Source: Epiperipatus broadwayi
Lineage: Eukaryota > Onychophora > Udeonychophora > Euonychophora > Peripatidae
Length of the DNA stretch: 64,000 nt
Reading direction: 5' to 3'
NCBI GenBank assembly: GCA_028023455.1
Contig: JAQFVV010000056.1
Location: 2,232,001-2,296,000 of the forward strand
The position numbers and the translations under genes are program-made. Below are positions 1-13,532 of the stretch, piece by piece; position 1 is the stretch's first letter, and each line of letters opens with the position of its first letter. Below the pieces are notes generated by a model that was given only the letters and a program-made list of their open reading frames with translations, had not been told where the DNA came from and did no database searches.

Positions 1-1028
1 TTTAAGAAAAAAGCATAAATAATCTTTGACCTTTAAATCATTTCACATTCACAAACATAATACTAAAGCATTAATAGCATTTGAAACTTACACACACATA
101 TCAATAGTTCATTTTATGTATGATAGAGTTCATATAATTTGAATCTTGAATATTTACGGATTACAGTGGTGACTACTACGTATAAATGATAATAATAAAA
201 TAAACACCTAGGATTTTTTTTCTTGTCGTTGGCTGCTTCTGATGGATTATATCTAACCGGTTAGATTTTGACGATTCTTGAAGAGATTTTATATGCGAAT
301 CCATTTGTTTTATTTTGAAGACAGTTGAACATTTGACGGAGGATTTCTGAGTTGTTATAAAGACATTATTTCATGGGCAGGTCTTGCTGATTTTGTTGGA
401 CTAAGGGCTGAACGAAGAGTGTATATTTCCATAAGATGCTCAGCAATGCATGTTTGTTTCTGGATTCATATTATAAATGTATTGTTATCAAGACTGTCAC
501 TGCAAACTAGACTGAATAAAACTCTTTACTAACTGTCCGATAAAATCTAGCTATTTATATCTGTGAATTGTTTTCGTTTTGATATCCTCCGGGAATAAGT
601 GCAATAGGTGTTGTCGAAATTCCTTGATAACTAATCATATGACAACGTGTTTTTTGATTGATTGTTTGATTAGTAGTAGCTTTCATAAACGTATTGTTTT
701 TATATCTTTAGTAGCCCACCATTGTGTTTTTAAATACATTTCATTACAATTATTATTATTATTATTATTTTTTTAATATTATTCTAACACGCATTTATCT
801 TATTAATGAGCTAACATTTATTTCTATTTACCACCCCACATATCTACGCATTTATTCTACTAAACTGGAATGAAAAGAGATTTTTAATTTTTAATTTTTT
901 TTATAGGAAAACTCCCTCTCCCCTCTTTAAAATAATTAATTGTAACTTTTATTTCAAATTCTTTTTTCCGAAAGATTTTGATAATAATTTTTATACAAAA
1001 TTATTTTATATACATGTGTCAATTTGGC
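1..1028. other. AT-rich non-coding stretch
   Basis: No supported gene. The stretch contains a short TTA microsatellite near 747-770 and homopolymer runs. The short open frame across 579-776 is explained by low-complexity leucine/phenylalanine codons and is not called. Confidence 0.6.
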
Positions 1029-1138
1029 ATTGGCACACTTGATTGGTTCCATGTGTTGTCAACAAACCAATGCAACAATGCATATGCTTTGTCACGTGAA
1101 TTCAGACCTTGAACATTAACCGAAATGACACTAAACAT
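1029..1138 (-). pseudogene. LINE ORF2 start, endonuclease domain fragment (L1/Tx1-like)
   Basis: On the minus strand, a frame starting at 1138 reads VNVQGLNSRDKAYALLHWF (motif near 1099-1118). This matches the start of the endonuclease/exonuclease/phosphatase (EEP) domain of L1/Tx1-type LINEs, where an N-V-x-G-L-N-S pattern opens ORF2. The frame stops after about 35 codons and no further EEP motifs follow. It lies just downstream (minus sense) of the ORF1 remnant at 1448-3850, the expected ORF1-ORF2 order. Related EEP starts occur at 40.8 kb and 62.1 kb. The family call rests on the motif and on order; no reverse transcriptase is present here. Confidence 0.6.
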
Positions 1139-1447
1139 TTTCAGCATCAACCTCTTCCTTACAATCGGGAGATCTATCTTCTAGACCAATTCCATTAGGT
1201 AAAGGATTCAGCGATAAGTGGGGCGATGTCTACCTCAGGATCAAGCCGGTAGTCTTCCCCGTTCAGTGTAGAAGAAGAACCAAATTCGTCTAAGAGCACA
1301 ATGTCCTCAGAATCAATTAGGACGGCAGGAACAAACATTTCCATTTATTTTTTAGAATCAGTTATGTCATTCTCTTCAAGCATATGGGTTTGGACAGGAG
1401 ATTTGCATCTGAGTTTCTTTTCTTTAGGGCTTAACCTTGTTGCTGTT

Positions 1448-2620
1448 TTATCCCATGATCAATAAGTTGATCCCAATGATCAATAAATTTAGCAGCAAGG
1501 CCATCACTACTACTGGAGCAAGTTGGGGAGGACCTAGACTTTCAATGTCGATTTTTTTACGTTGGAAAGGAATGGAAAGATTCACATTATTATATTCCGA
1601 ATCGGTAACTGACACCATTGAGTAAGCTCCGTCCTCAGTCTCAGAAAATTTCTCAATAATCTGCTCTTCATCCGTTAAATTGATAGGACCTGGAGTCTGA
1701 TGTTTACCTGTCATGTCTATGTTTTTTGAAGTTCTCTGTGACATTGTTCATGTGTTCGCTGACCTAACTTCCTCATCTGTGTGGTGTGGCATATTGTCAT
1801 GTCTGGCTGTAGCATGTAACTCGCCACTTAGTGATTGGCCTGAATGCTGAACATCCCTGTCTGTACATCTGTGATATCTACTAAGGAAATCACATTGTTT
1901 GCATTTTCTATCCTGGAAATTTCTCATGAGGTACCTCTGTGGTTGACAGTATGGGGTGGCACTTTATGAAAAAGGGTAATGAGAGGTGATTCTTTATATT
2001 CAAATAGCCAAGGGATGGATCAAGGTGATAATCTGAGAACTATTTTAAAGAGCGATGTTGTTAAATGGTTTTTGCCTGCTGTTCAAGCCTGTAGTGGAAG
2101 CTGATGACATTTTCAAAAAGGCGTAAGATCTTCTGGATCGGCTTTTTTGAAGTTGATACTGCAGTTACATACCATACCATCCAAGATCCCTGGACAATTG
2201 AGGGCTATGCTAACTAGATATTGGTTGTTTAGCGTCTTGTGGTTGTTACGGAAGGCTGCATTTGCTAATATGTTTTTGAATTGAACTATGACATAGCACT
2301 CATTGGAATGAAATAAGATTTTAAAAATTGAACCTCAGAGACCATGTGTCTTAAATAGTTCATCTAGAGCATGAACAGGAAATTTGAATAGTTTAAGGTT
2401 ATGATCAATGGTGGATAAAATAACTGCATTGGCATTTTTATAGTTAAGGAATGATCTGTGAAGCAAGGCTGGGATGGATCGATTGAATCGATTATTAATA
2501 TAGGAGTGATTTGAGACATTGTCTTCTGTTACATTTGGATGGTTTCATTGTCCATTATTTGTATGGCTTTTGTGTAAGAACTTTGTAGTGACTTCTCTTG
2601 GAAAATCCCATCAGTATTGG
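1448..2620 (-). pseudogene. LINE ORF1 remnant: RRM-like region, Cys/His motif and C-terminal part
   Basis: Minus-strand translation in patches. From about 2500 to 2100 it reads a segment with LKLFKFPVHALDELF, then after a stop FKILFHSNECYVIVQFKNIL. These align by eye with the region at 41804-42106 (LFQFPTNEFF and HPNGKYFVVEFRNILKK), the RRM-like domain of L1/Tx1-type ORF1. A Cys/His motif CKQCDFLSRYHRC lies at 1865-1903; its spacing is not the classical CX2CX4HX4C knuckle, so it is either decayed or a different finger. A 98-codon open piece at 1448-1744 is acidic and serine-rich, then hydrophobic at its end. Several stops and frameshifts make it non-functional. Confidence 0.55.
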
Positions 2621-3513
2621 GAGTCATCTTTCCAGGAAAACCAGGATTTGCTGCGGTTTTATCTGCTTATAACATTGCAGCCTTCTTGGCACGAGTAGAG
2701 GACCTTAAGATTAATTGGTACTTTTTTCTTGTAAGAGTGTGATTCTAAAATTCTTGCTGTGATTGGCCATTTCCAGCTTAGATTGAATATCACAATTTTC
2801 TTTTTTGTCTTCAAAGATTAACCCAGTTACTATAGACATATTCCCAGAAGAATTATCCAACATTCTGGTCTTAGTTTTGATATTTAGCACTGGTAATTCA
2901 GTCTAAAAATTATTAGCAAATTGTTTCTGGGTATACTGCTTATTTATAGAATTAGTGTTAATAATCTCAGCCATTCTTTCAGATTTCTTGTTATTGCTCA
3001 TAGTTTTAGGAATAAAACTTTTTTCCTTCCATTGGGAATTGATCCAGATAGCAATGGTGTGTTCTCGGGTAAATTATGTATCGTTCTAGACCTTTCAATA
3101 GCTGCTAGACCAGCAATTCCAAATCCTGTGTCATGTGTAAGATCATGAGTGTATTACAAGTTCGCGTTAAAATAAGCATTTGTATTAGCGGTTGTTGCTT
3201 CAGATTTTTTAGCGTAACTTTTTTGTTTGGCACTAGATTTAATTTTTGTATCCACTGAGCTGATCTCCGATAAATTGTCTCCTAGATTGGTAACATTGGA
3301 AATGTCCGCCTGGTAGTTCTTAGTGTTCCTGCCATTTTGAAATTCATTTTCGGGAAAAAAATTTCTACATTAAAATTTTTATTGACGTTAAAAAAAATTC
3401 TCTTTGGTAGGGCGCCACTGTTCTATTAGTTTTCTAAATAGAACTTTTTTTTGAAGCCCTTAAAAAATCTAGTTTTTTCACAGGGTTAGAGCTTGAACTT
3501 ATGTTCATAGTAT
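2621..3513 (-). pseudogene. LINE ORF1 central region, unrecognised
   Basis: This lies between the N-terminal and RRM-like parts of the ORF1 remnant. Minus-strand frames are short and interrupted and no motif could be named. It is assigned to the same LINE only because of its position. Confidence 0.3.
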
Positions 3514-3850
3514 TCATTTCAATTTTTGATTCCGAACAAGGTTTTTCATGGTTTGAGATGGCTGCAAAGTTTCGCTGCTACTCGACACTTTCGGTAGTGG
3601 TATTCCGTATATTATTTCATGTGTTTCATTAGTTTTTGCAACAGAACTTTTTTTTAAATTGGGCAAACTGCCTAATTTCTTCACTGGCTTAGGGATTATG
3701 CTGGGATTAGAAGTGTTTAAATCAGATTTTGTGTCAGGTGTAGATTTTAAATTGATTTTACTTGGTTGCAAGTTCACGTTACTTTTGGTAGTTTTGGAAA
3801 ACATTTTTTTAGTTGAAATCTCTTCAGAAAGGTTTTTTTTTTCCAGGTTT
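3514..3850 (-). pseudogene. LINE ORF1 N-terminal, Ser/Lys-rich fragment
   Basis: A 96-codon minus-strand open piece, rich in Ser, Lys, Thr, Asn and Pro (for example KPVKKLGSLPNLKKSS), with no hydrophobic core. A disordered, basic N-terminus is usual for ORF1 of L1/Tx1-like LINEs, and a compositionally similar piece occurs at 61302-61800. The assignment is by composition, order and orientation; homology could not be tested. Confidence 0.35.
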
Positions 3851-4086
3851 TAAGTTACTTTTTCGATGCAATTCAGTGTTTGTAAAAGTTCTATTATGTC
3901 TAAGATATTTTGTTAAGCAATCTAGACTCTTTACTTATCATTTCCATCTTTATGTTTAACTAAAGCCTCCTTGAAGGCTGCCATTTAACATTCTTCACGA
4001 TGTATAAATAAATAGATTTGTGAATGAAAAGCTTTAGATTTTTGATAGATAATGCTATAAAATGATGAATAAGGTACTCACCTATG

Positions 4087-5205
4087 TTTTGACAACTTTT
4101 TAAATATTAATTAAACCTTATACATGGGAAATGTCCACCAATGTTTTGACAACTTTTCGGTAAAACTGACTGTTATCAGCCACAGCATTTCGCCCTCTAT
4201 TTGTAAAAAAACTGAACTATATTTTTTCGTACTAAGTGTATCTAACTATACTAAATGTATATAACTATAAATAAACTATATCTAACTATAAATGTTTTTA
4301 CATAAAGGGTAATAATTAAAAAATAAACTTACATTTTTATGCGTAGTTTTGAGCTATGCACATGAGGAAATTCACGAAAATGGTATCATGTTCATGCTTA
4401 CTCCTAAATGCAAATTCCTGCAGGTAGGATGGATGAAAGAGATACGATTCATCGATATCCACTATCCGTGGTTTGAACTACGTTATTCTTACTATATAAT
4501 TGTAAAGTATATCTAACTATAAATGGATTTTTTACATTAAGATTAATTAATAAAATTAAAAAAAATTTACATTTTTATAAGCAATTTTGCGCTAGGTTAT
4601 GTGTCAAAACTTAACAAGTGTCACAAAAGAAGTCCCTGCTGTCAAAATTATGAACTCCTTTTGCCACATTTAATTTTTGCAGACAGAATATTTATCACTT
4701 CTTTGGGATATTCACTTCTTTAGTTCCCCAAAATGAAATTTTAAATGTTGCGGCTGTTCTGCTAGACTCCGGAATGAGAAGTGGGTCATTTTTTTTTCCG
4801 AAGCCATCTGTCTTTGAACACCATTGTTGATATAACGTTTTATTGGGCGAATAATTTGCCATTGAACCACGGATAGTGGAGATCGATGAATCGTACTTCT
4901 TTCATCCATTATACCTGAGGTAATTTGCATTTAGGGGTATGCACGAATATGACACCGTTTTCGTGAATTTCCTCGTGTGCTTAGCTCAAAACTACACATA
5001 AAAATGTAAATTTATTTTTTTTACTATTAACCTTTATGTAAAAACATTTATAGTCAGTTATAGTTAATTTATAGTTAGATATACTTAGTACAAAAAAAGT
5101 ATAGTTCAGTTTTTTAAAAATAGAGGGTGAAATGTTGTGGCCACTAATAGTCAGTTTTACCAACTTTTCAAATATTAAACCTTATATATGTGAAACGTCC
5201 ACCTC
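4087..5205. mobile_element. Foldback element with ~300-bp inverted arms
   Basis: The left arm (about 4153-4475) and right arm (about 4850-5160) are inverted copies at high identity by eye. Shared landmarks include GGTAAAACTGACT, CCCTCTATTT, ATAAATGTTTTTACATAAAG, GTAGTTTTGAGCTA and CACTATCCGTGGTT. The middle (4500-4600) carries a third partial copy of the AACTATAAAT-rich part. Outside the arms, a ~45-bp sequence (AACCTTATA..TGTCCACC) is present in direct orientation at 4089-4139 and 5159-5203. There is no transposase ORF, so this is a non-autonomous foldback/MITE-like element. Superfamily unknown. Confidence 0.65.
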
Positions 5206-6944
5206 AAGTAGAGCATGAGAATAGAGAATTAACCTCAATGGCTACCGTTTAATCCTTAATGTGCAGCGCATAAAACCAAATAGTTTTTTATTTTATTTTA
5301 TTATAACACAGAAGTTGAGAAGTCCTACTATATTTTTTTTTGTTTCCACTTATGATGAATGCTCCCAAATCAATAGACTCTTGCACGGGGTCTATTAGAT
5401 AAATTATTAAAAGGCATGACGTGTAGAGTTTCAATTAGGGATATTCCTCACAATTTGCTAAATTACATATTCTATGTCAGACATTGCTCCAAATTTAAAA
5501 TATTTAAATTAACTTGATGTGTCCATTCAGCATCAAGGACTAAGAATAATTATTCAAACAAATAATCCAATATTGGCTATGGGAGTCAAAATAGTTTTCT
5601 TTTAGTTAGCTGTGATTGTTTTTGACAACTATCATTATTACTTTAGTAATAAAAGAAATCAATAGTAGGAAAATTATTTATAATATGAGTTCAAAGTAGG
5701 ATAATCAATTTCTTTTGTTTAGATTGTAGCACGCAAAGACATTAATATAGCATTTCACTCTGCTTATGTATAATGTAATAATAAGTTTTAAAATTGTGAA
5801 CATAAATTTTATATTTTAAGTCAACATAACACCTCACTACATGCACATAATGTAATTATCTTTAAGATTAACACAGTTCATAAGCAATAATATATTTCAA
5901 AGAAGCTGACCTTTTACTATCATTTCCACTGTCATGGTTAATAATTCTGAGGTATTTCTAATTACACATAGTTGAGAAGATTATCAGTGGCTAGATTCAT
6001 GGTTAATAGATTTGAACAGATTTATCTAAATTTATCCAATCATATCTTATTAACATATAACAATCTTTTAATTCCAGTTATGTAAAAGATATTATAATTT
6101 AACTTGTTTCATTATTAATTTTAAAAAATAGTGTTCATTACCTGTCTTATGTATATGTTATTTCTACTCCATCTTTTGTTTTTTCGAACGCTCTGTTAGA
6201 ATGGAAGATAAAATGCATTTATCATATTTTATCTAATAAAGCAAATTTAATTAAATGAATTGTTGTTTTAAATTAAAATTAATTTCTAGGATTATTACTT
6301 CTTATTTACACTTTACTGTACCAGTTAATACGTCCTACTTCCAACCTGATCCTAGATCATGGAAGGAACTCCGAGTCACCCTGATCTCAATTCAATCTGA
6401 GACCAGTTTGGACTCAAACCCTGTCCCAAGATCCCAGAACAAACCCCAAAGTATGACCTGTAACGACCGTACAACAATAATATAAACCACGAACTAGCTC
6501 AGTGGATATTATTATTAATGAGACTACTTAACTGATTCTAAATAATGCAGGATAGAACCATTTACAGATATCTGCATAAATCAATTTATATATTGTAACT
6601 GCCTAAATCTGTCAATTCTGGTGATGGGGAGAATGATCAATCTGATCTGATCAAAAATAATAAAAAAATTAATTTAATCTAATCTAACTCAATCGGGTCG
6701 CCATTATGTAATAAACCATCATAAAGCACTAATAATCTCTACTAAAGCCTAATTTGTTTAAGCTATGTGTAAAGTGAAAGAATGATGAGATTATCTGCTC
6801 CAGACATCAACAAATCCATCACGATTACAAAGTAAACTGCAATAAGCAGTGAAATCATATACCATTGCCCTAAACAATAACATATGATTAAGCTAACTAT
6901 TTGATTAGCGATTTAATGAAAATCAAATCAATAACTAAAGCAGA
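5206..6944. other. AT-rich intergenic stretch with a GC-richer block
   Basis: No supported gene. A block at about 6330-6500 is visibly richer in G+C than its surroundings and ends in TGTAACGACCGTACAAC (near 6461), which resembles the TGTAACGG-type LTR starts elsewhere in the window. No matching end or target duplication was found. Confidence 0.4.
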
Positions 6945-7582
6945 TTCCAATCATCATTATCAACCATTATCAATCCACTGCAGGATGAAGGTCTCTCCAA
7001 GTTTAATCCATCTTCTCCGATCTTTAGCTTCTCTTCTCCACATCACCCCTGCACACTTTTTTATTTCATCCATCCATCTCACATGTGGTCTCTTTCTGGG
7101 TCTTTTACAATCTCTTGGAATCCAGTTTAAAATTTCAATTGTCCATCTATTATCATCTCTTCTAACAATATGTCCAGCCCAACTCCACTTCAATCTTTTA
7201 ATTTTTTCAATGAGGTCAGTAACACCTGTTTGTTCTCTTACCCATACATTGCGTTTACGATCTCTTATTGTTACTCCCAACATACATCTCTCCATACTTC
7301 TTTGAGTTGTCTGAAGTTTCTGAATTGCTCTTCTATTAAGTGTCCAAGTCTCAGATCCATAAGTAAGAACTGGTAAAACACATTTGTTAAAAACCTTCCT
7401 TTTCAAACACATAGGCATATTTCCTTTTAGTATCAAGTTATTTCTACCAAAAGCACTCCAACCAAGTTTAATTCTATGATTAATTTCCTCCATTATGTTT
7501 CCATCTGTATTAGTAATCTGACCAAGGTATTTGTAACTGTTAACTTCTTCTAATTCATCATAATCAATCTTTATTTTATTAA
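6945..7582 (-). pseudogene. RTE-type LINE, C-terminal end of the reverse transcriptase protein
   Basis: The minus-strand frame from about 7582 to a stop at 6960 contains VNSYKYLGQITNTDGN, then VLPVLTYGSETWTLNR, LQTTQRSMERCMLGV, RDRKRNVWVREQTGVTD and KWSWAGHIVRRDDNRW. This series is the conserved C-terminal region (thumb and tail) of RTE/BovB-type non-LTR retrotransposon proteins, common in animals. Only about 200 codons are present, so the copy is heavily 5' truncated, as usual for LINEs. The 3' end is followed by an ATGATGATT-like run near 6950, fitting the short trinucleotide tails of RTE elements. The frame is open over the remaining part, suggesting a fairly recent insertion. Confidence 0.85.
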
Positions 7583-10500
7583 TCTATTGTTGTAATAATT
7601 TAAATCTACTTTAATATTTAATGATACTGCATTTTATCTAAACGGATGAGCTTCTAAATAACTATAATTGCATTTTACACAATATTTTTAAATATAGACA
7701 CTATTTTAAATGTTGAAATGTTGAAACAAAATAATCCTTGGCTCAAATGTATATTTAGTTTAATAATACGCTAAATAGAAAGTATAAACATTTCATTAGT
7801 ATCTTTCTACAAAGCGATACATAATTATTTCTACTTTAATATTTAATTAACAGTATTCTATTGAAATCAACTAGTTTTTATATCCTTTTGGAAAATACTT
7901 TGAGAACTTATGCACTCCTTTAAATGTTTAAACAAATTAATCTACGTCTAGTTTAATAAGATGCTATAATGTAATGTATAAATAATTTATTCATATCTTC
8001 CAATAAAAAACAAGGCAAAACTCTCCATATAGTATAAGAGATAGTGATCATGTGATGTTTGGTGGTTTATCTTCCAATAAAGGGATACTTAGTTATTGCT
8101 TCGTTTATATTTTAAAATAGTAATACTCCACGAGAATTTATTATCAACAAATCTATTAGCTAATTTCTAACTCTACAATGCCCAATCACATTCCATAAAA
8201 GATATGTTAAGTTTTCATTGGATGTTTATTAATCTATAATTGTTAATATTATTTATTTGAATCTTCAATTAATCGAATATGAAATTGGTTTTGGTAAAAA
8301 TTAAACTATATAATTATAATTGACATTTATTCCATTTCAAAGATAATATTCAATTAAACCAGTCAATGAAATTTGTACTCTTCATTTTAGAGAAGTTTTA
8401 AAAAAAAAGTATTTAAGACAAGTTATTCTAAACCAATGATAAATACGATCTGTAAAGAAATGATCAACTCTAAGCTAATCGTATGACTTACCGGTAATAT
8501 TAACTAAAACAAAATATAATATATAATATTCGAATGCAGAAATAAATATAAAATTTATATGTGAATAAAATAAAAATGATAATATGCAAAACATACCATA
8601 TTTTATATTCTAATTCACTTACCAAGTTGAGCTTGAATCTTGAACCGAATTTTAAATTGCAAATCATCTTACGCAATCCAAATAAAATAATTAACAGAGT
8701 CATGACATTTAAATCAACTCAATTTATTGGATTATATAAAAAAATTGATAAAATTAATAACAAAATACAATAGGAATGATAAAATTTCTGTGGGTAACTC
8801 TAAACTATGTTGCAAAAACAATAATGACATGTATATATATAAAAAAAGAATGAATGGAGAGATTTGAATATTTTGATAAAATTTTTTACAAATATATGCA
8901 ATTGAATGAGATTGAACTCTATTTGTTCATTAAAATAATAATCGATAAATAAATATGAAATAAAACGATATATTTAAACCTCTTGTCTGTTCAATGTTTT
9001 AAACTAAATTTTATACATACTGAAACAAAACATTTTGTTACGCTCTTAAATTCCAAGAGATTGCAACATACTGTGGCCATTCGAGGTTACCACCAAGCAT
9101 TTCTGCCTAGACCGTATTTTATAATTTCTATAATAACGGTTAATTTATTTACGAACGGCAATCACCAAATGCAAACCTTAATATAATTTCTTTTTAACGG
9201 ACTGAAAGATTACAAAATGAAATATAAGAATTAAATATAATAAATAAAAAGAAAGAGATCGACACTTCACTGTTGTTGAAATATTTATTATACCTTTATT
9301 CTATTTGTTGTTTATTCCCTTCCCTCACACTTGTCGAATCAAACCCTCCCGATTCTTTTTCTTTCTAATCAAGAATTAACATGTATCGTTCTCGAAGGAC
9401 CATGCGCCGTCACTCTACCAATATTTTCATCAAAAAACATGGTATATAACTGGGAGTGCACTCAAGGGCGACTTACTATAAGAGTGTGTTTGTTAAAACA
9501 AAATCCACTCAAACTTCCTCTTTCTAATGTTAAATCTTATCCTCTTAAATTTTACTTGCCCGTAGATCGAGTATACAATTTTCTTATTCATATCTATACA
9601 TCATCATAATAACAATCACAGAAACCAAAGGTGAGTTTACTTAATAAAACATAACACAAAATTATAATGTGGATTAATTAGGATTAGTAAATACATATAC
9701 TTAAAGACTACATATCCCCCCTTTCTATTGCTGAAACTTTGGGATATTTGAAGTGAAGGCTTTTTTTTTCTTTTTTTTTTTTTAAATTCTATTATGCAAA
9801 TGTCTCTTGAAATTATAATAAAAAACATCTATTTACCCTGATCGATCAGTGTAGATCCTGTGTGTATGGAATATTTCACTTTATCTTCATCGTGGTTTGT
9901 CCGTGATCTTGTTCCAGTCCGTTCTCCCCGACTAGCTCTCTATGTCCGGCGTTTACAAGGCAGTTCCAGGTGATAATAGGAAGAGGTTCCCAAAAGGGAA
10001 TGTTCTGTTAGATCTAGCCGTTCAACATTTTCTTCTTGCGCTTACTTCTTATTTTTTTTTATAATTTTACGATTTTTTTTATATTGGAGAGTCCGAGCCG
10101 AATTGGCTTATAGATTCTGTATTCTTTGGTAGAAAATTCCAATTAATTCAAACAAAAGGAAAGTTTGTAATTTATATTTTTTTTTCAAAGTCTCAGCTTT
10201 AATATTCTCTTCTTTTATTTCATATTTTATTTTAAAATCCCAAAGAAACATTCCAATTGATCAGCGTAATAGATAGCATAAAAATACTTTCACTGTCAAA
10301 GCTCCAACAATAAAATTAATTGCTTTCTTTTCCCTTCTATCTTTAAGAATTTTTTAAAAGACTAAACAAAATACAAACTTTTATCAAAAATGCAAGATCT
10401 TGATCTAATTTATTTTAACTTTTTAAAACTATATTTTAAAATTAAGTGTTAATTTATATTTCTTTTCTTAAAATTATGTATTATAAAACGATATTTATAT

Positions 10501-13440
10501 TTTAACAAAATATATATAGGTGTGTGTATATATATGAGCTGATAGAAAAGTACGTGTTTATTTATTTCTAATAAAACAAGTTTTATAAAATATATATATT
10601 TTATTTTTACAAAACATGTGTGTATATATGTATGAGTATTATGAGCTGGCAGAAAATACCAGCTCAATACAAAAATCAAATTGGATATTTAAAAAAAAAC
10701 AAAACACTGGGTTGTATTAATATATATATATACTCAGACAAAAGTTCACATAATTAGTAAAGGAATCTCTCCGACCATTTCATTGCCTGAATTCTATTAC
10801 ACCTAAATATGATTTAAATATCATCCTTTTAAAATATAAAAATAATAATATGCACACATATTTATAAAAAAAAATCATACTCTAAATAAAAGTCTGTCCA
10901 TTTTCATTGTCCATTGATTAATCGTAGCTTCTTTATTTCCATCCTAAGATGTGGAGGTGAATATATTTCCTTAAGTAGAGATAATGTTCAGATAGAATAA
11001 TACCATTAAATTAAGTGAAGAATTTTAATAACAGCCCCTTTTCCTTTTTCGCTCTGAATTAGAAGATTTGAGTTTAAATTGCTAGTTAATATGCATTAAT
11101 CCAGTTGATTTTCCTGGCTTGAAACATGGTATGCATCGAATACATCCAGATTTTTCTTTTCTTTAAAAAAAAAAAAATAAATAGCCGATTTCATACAAAG
11201 CATTTTTTTTTTTAAATAGGTTTCCCTTCTTTCACATTTTTGTTTGTTGTCTTCTTTGGAACTTTCTTCAACCAGCCACTCTTCAAACTGAATGGGTAGA
11301 ATGCTAATGCTTTATTCTTCCATATTTTATAGTTCCACGAATTTAAAATAAAGTTTTAAAGAAATTTTTTTTTTAAGAACTGAGAAACGCATTGGTCTTC
11401 AGCTATGGCAAAAAATGATGAGTTCTCTTAGTCTTTTCTGGTTATTTATATTATCTCTTTCTGACTTTATGGATGTCATAACAACTATTGGAATTCACTC
11501 TTGAATCGCTCAATGCCAAACGATATATTCCAGTGTTTTCCCGCCTTGTTTTGCAAGTGCGATGTAAGTTTGGAGAAAAATGGATACATGGAAATGAAAT
11601 CTAAGTTTGATATGATTTTTCCTATTATTTTTTAAACCAAAATACAGAATTGATATTACAATCTTGATTCACTTTATAAATATAAATAATTTACATTTTT
11701 TTTTTTAATAATAATAATTTTTAAAATTAATTTATAAACAAATATACATGACATAAAAACATTGAATTATATGGAATAATGTTATCATTATGCCTACAAT
11801 AACAAAAATAAAAATATGTAAAAATAATACTGATCCTATTCAAGTAAACTTTTATATCATACTAAATTATTTCCAAAATTTATTTATTTGCTTATACGTT
11901 TTTCTTGAGTTTGATTATAATGAATTTAGTATTTTGAAGCTAGAATTAGCAGTAAACAATACTAGTTAAAAAGCTTTAGGTTGCCATGGTTATCAATTTA
12001 AACCTATATTTTCAAGATCTTCCATTATCCATTTATCAAACAAAAGAAAAACCAAACAAGATCAACAAACTTCTTTATTTTTTTATACTTTGATGATTAA
12101 TCTGAATATTCACAACACTTCCCATCTACCGGGGAGGGGGGGGGTAAAGGACCTTTTGCTTTCTCTTCAATCATTAAACATTTTAACTTCAATACAAATA
12201 AACATCTATTCTTTCTATCTGCCTTGATTTACATATCATTTAATATGTTAGCCAAAAATTTCAAATACACTGTCCTCATCAAAGCAATATGGATTTCGTT
12301 TATTCCAATTATCCTTATCTAAATAGTATACTTACATGCATTTTTTTTTTTTAAAAAAAATCTACCACCTACGACATCTCTAGATTTTTTTTTTTTTTTT
12401 AAATTATATTGGATTTCACAATTAAATTTTTACATCTTTATATTTTTCTTAGCAACTTCCTTAACAACAATGCTCTAAAGTTAGGGTTAGATAAAATATT
12501 TAGCATTTCTTTCATGGAAACTAAACATCTCACAAAATAAAAATTCATTCATAGAGCCAAACATTATTAGTTACTCTCTAATAACCATATATTTTCATTG
12601 CATTGTTATAAAAATATATTCATATGTTTTATTTCCTTAAAACTTAACAATAGCTTTTTTTTATATGTAGACATATCTGTAGTTCATTTCATTGACACTA
12701 CTATGGGTCTAAACTTTAAACATAATATTATCATAAAAATGAGAATATAACTTTAATGAATACTTCATTTTTATTCAAGTCCTGCTTTGGACATTGAAAA
12801 TACCATCTTTAAAATCACTTTTCTTATAACATAAAGTAAGAAAATGAAAATCAACTTCTACCATGAGTTGGAGATTCAAAACAACAGAGGTATCCCATTT
12901 TAAAGCACTTTTAATACCAAAATAAACTGACTAAATGTTAATCCAATCTAATTTTAATTTCTTAAAGATCTGGCAACTATCTTGTGATCTAATTTGTGCC
13001 CTACATTGATGCTAATCAGGGACCTTTATGTTTGATTATCTTTATTTTGTGCAGGTTGGGGAAACTACTGAACATTTCTTTTTAAAATTATAACTCATAT
13101 CAAAGTATAAATCCTGCCATCAAGGATTTCTTCTCACCTACCACTTCATAATAAGTCTGGGACATCCACCGACTTCAGACCTCAATATAAATTCATATAA
13201 AGTTTTGAGCCACAACACACATCTATAGTTCTGCCAACTCCCTCTAAGAAAAGACTTAATCATACAAATAATTACAATTTACAATTAGCACAGACATTAA
13301 AATCCTACACTCTATATCTCCAATGCATTTAATTATCCACTCATCACCATTAGTCAATTTTACAAGGCCTAATATTAAATAGTATTTGTATTCTATACAA
13401 TGAAAATCTTCAAAGTATTTTGATTATAAATATTTCTCAC
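7583..13440. other. Long AT-rich stretch without a supported gene
   Basis: About 5.9 kb with many A/T homopolymers and dinucleotide runs (10510-10730). The open frame at 9331-9609 (92 codons) has no recognisable domain and is not called as a gene. A GC-richer island at 9840-10030 has splice-like boundaries and is treated as a finding. Otherwise nothing is visible. Confidence 0.5.
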
Positions 13441-13532
13441 TCTGCTTTTTTTTTTTAGTCTTTTATGTATATTTACACTATTACTAACTCATGAGAAACA
13501 ATAATAAAGTTACTTTTATGAGTATCTTTTAT

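Noticed and set aside
746-778. Leucine-rich peptide end at 579-776
   Set aside because: Encoded by a TTA microsatellite.
8500-8773. Short open frames on both strands
   Set aside because: Low-complexity Ile/Leu/Lys/Asn content expected by chance in AT-rich DNA.
9331-9609. 92-codon open frame as a gene
   Set aside because: No domain, no repeated occurrence, and AT-rich context; a following GTGAGT alone is not enough.
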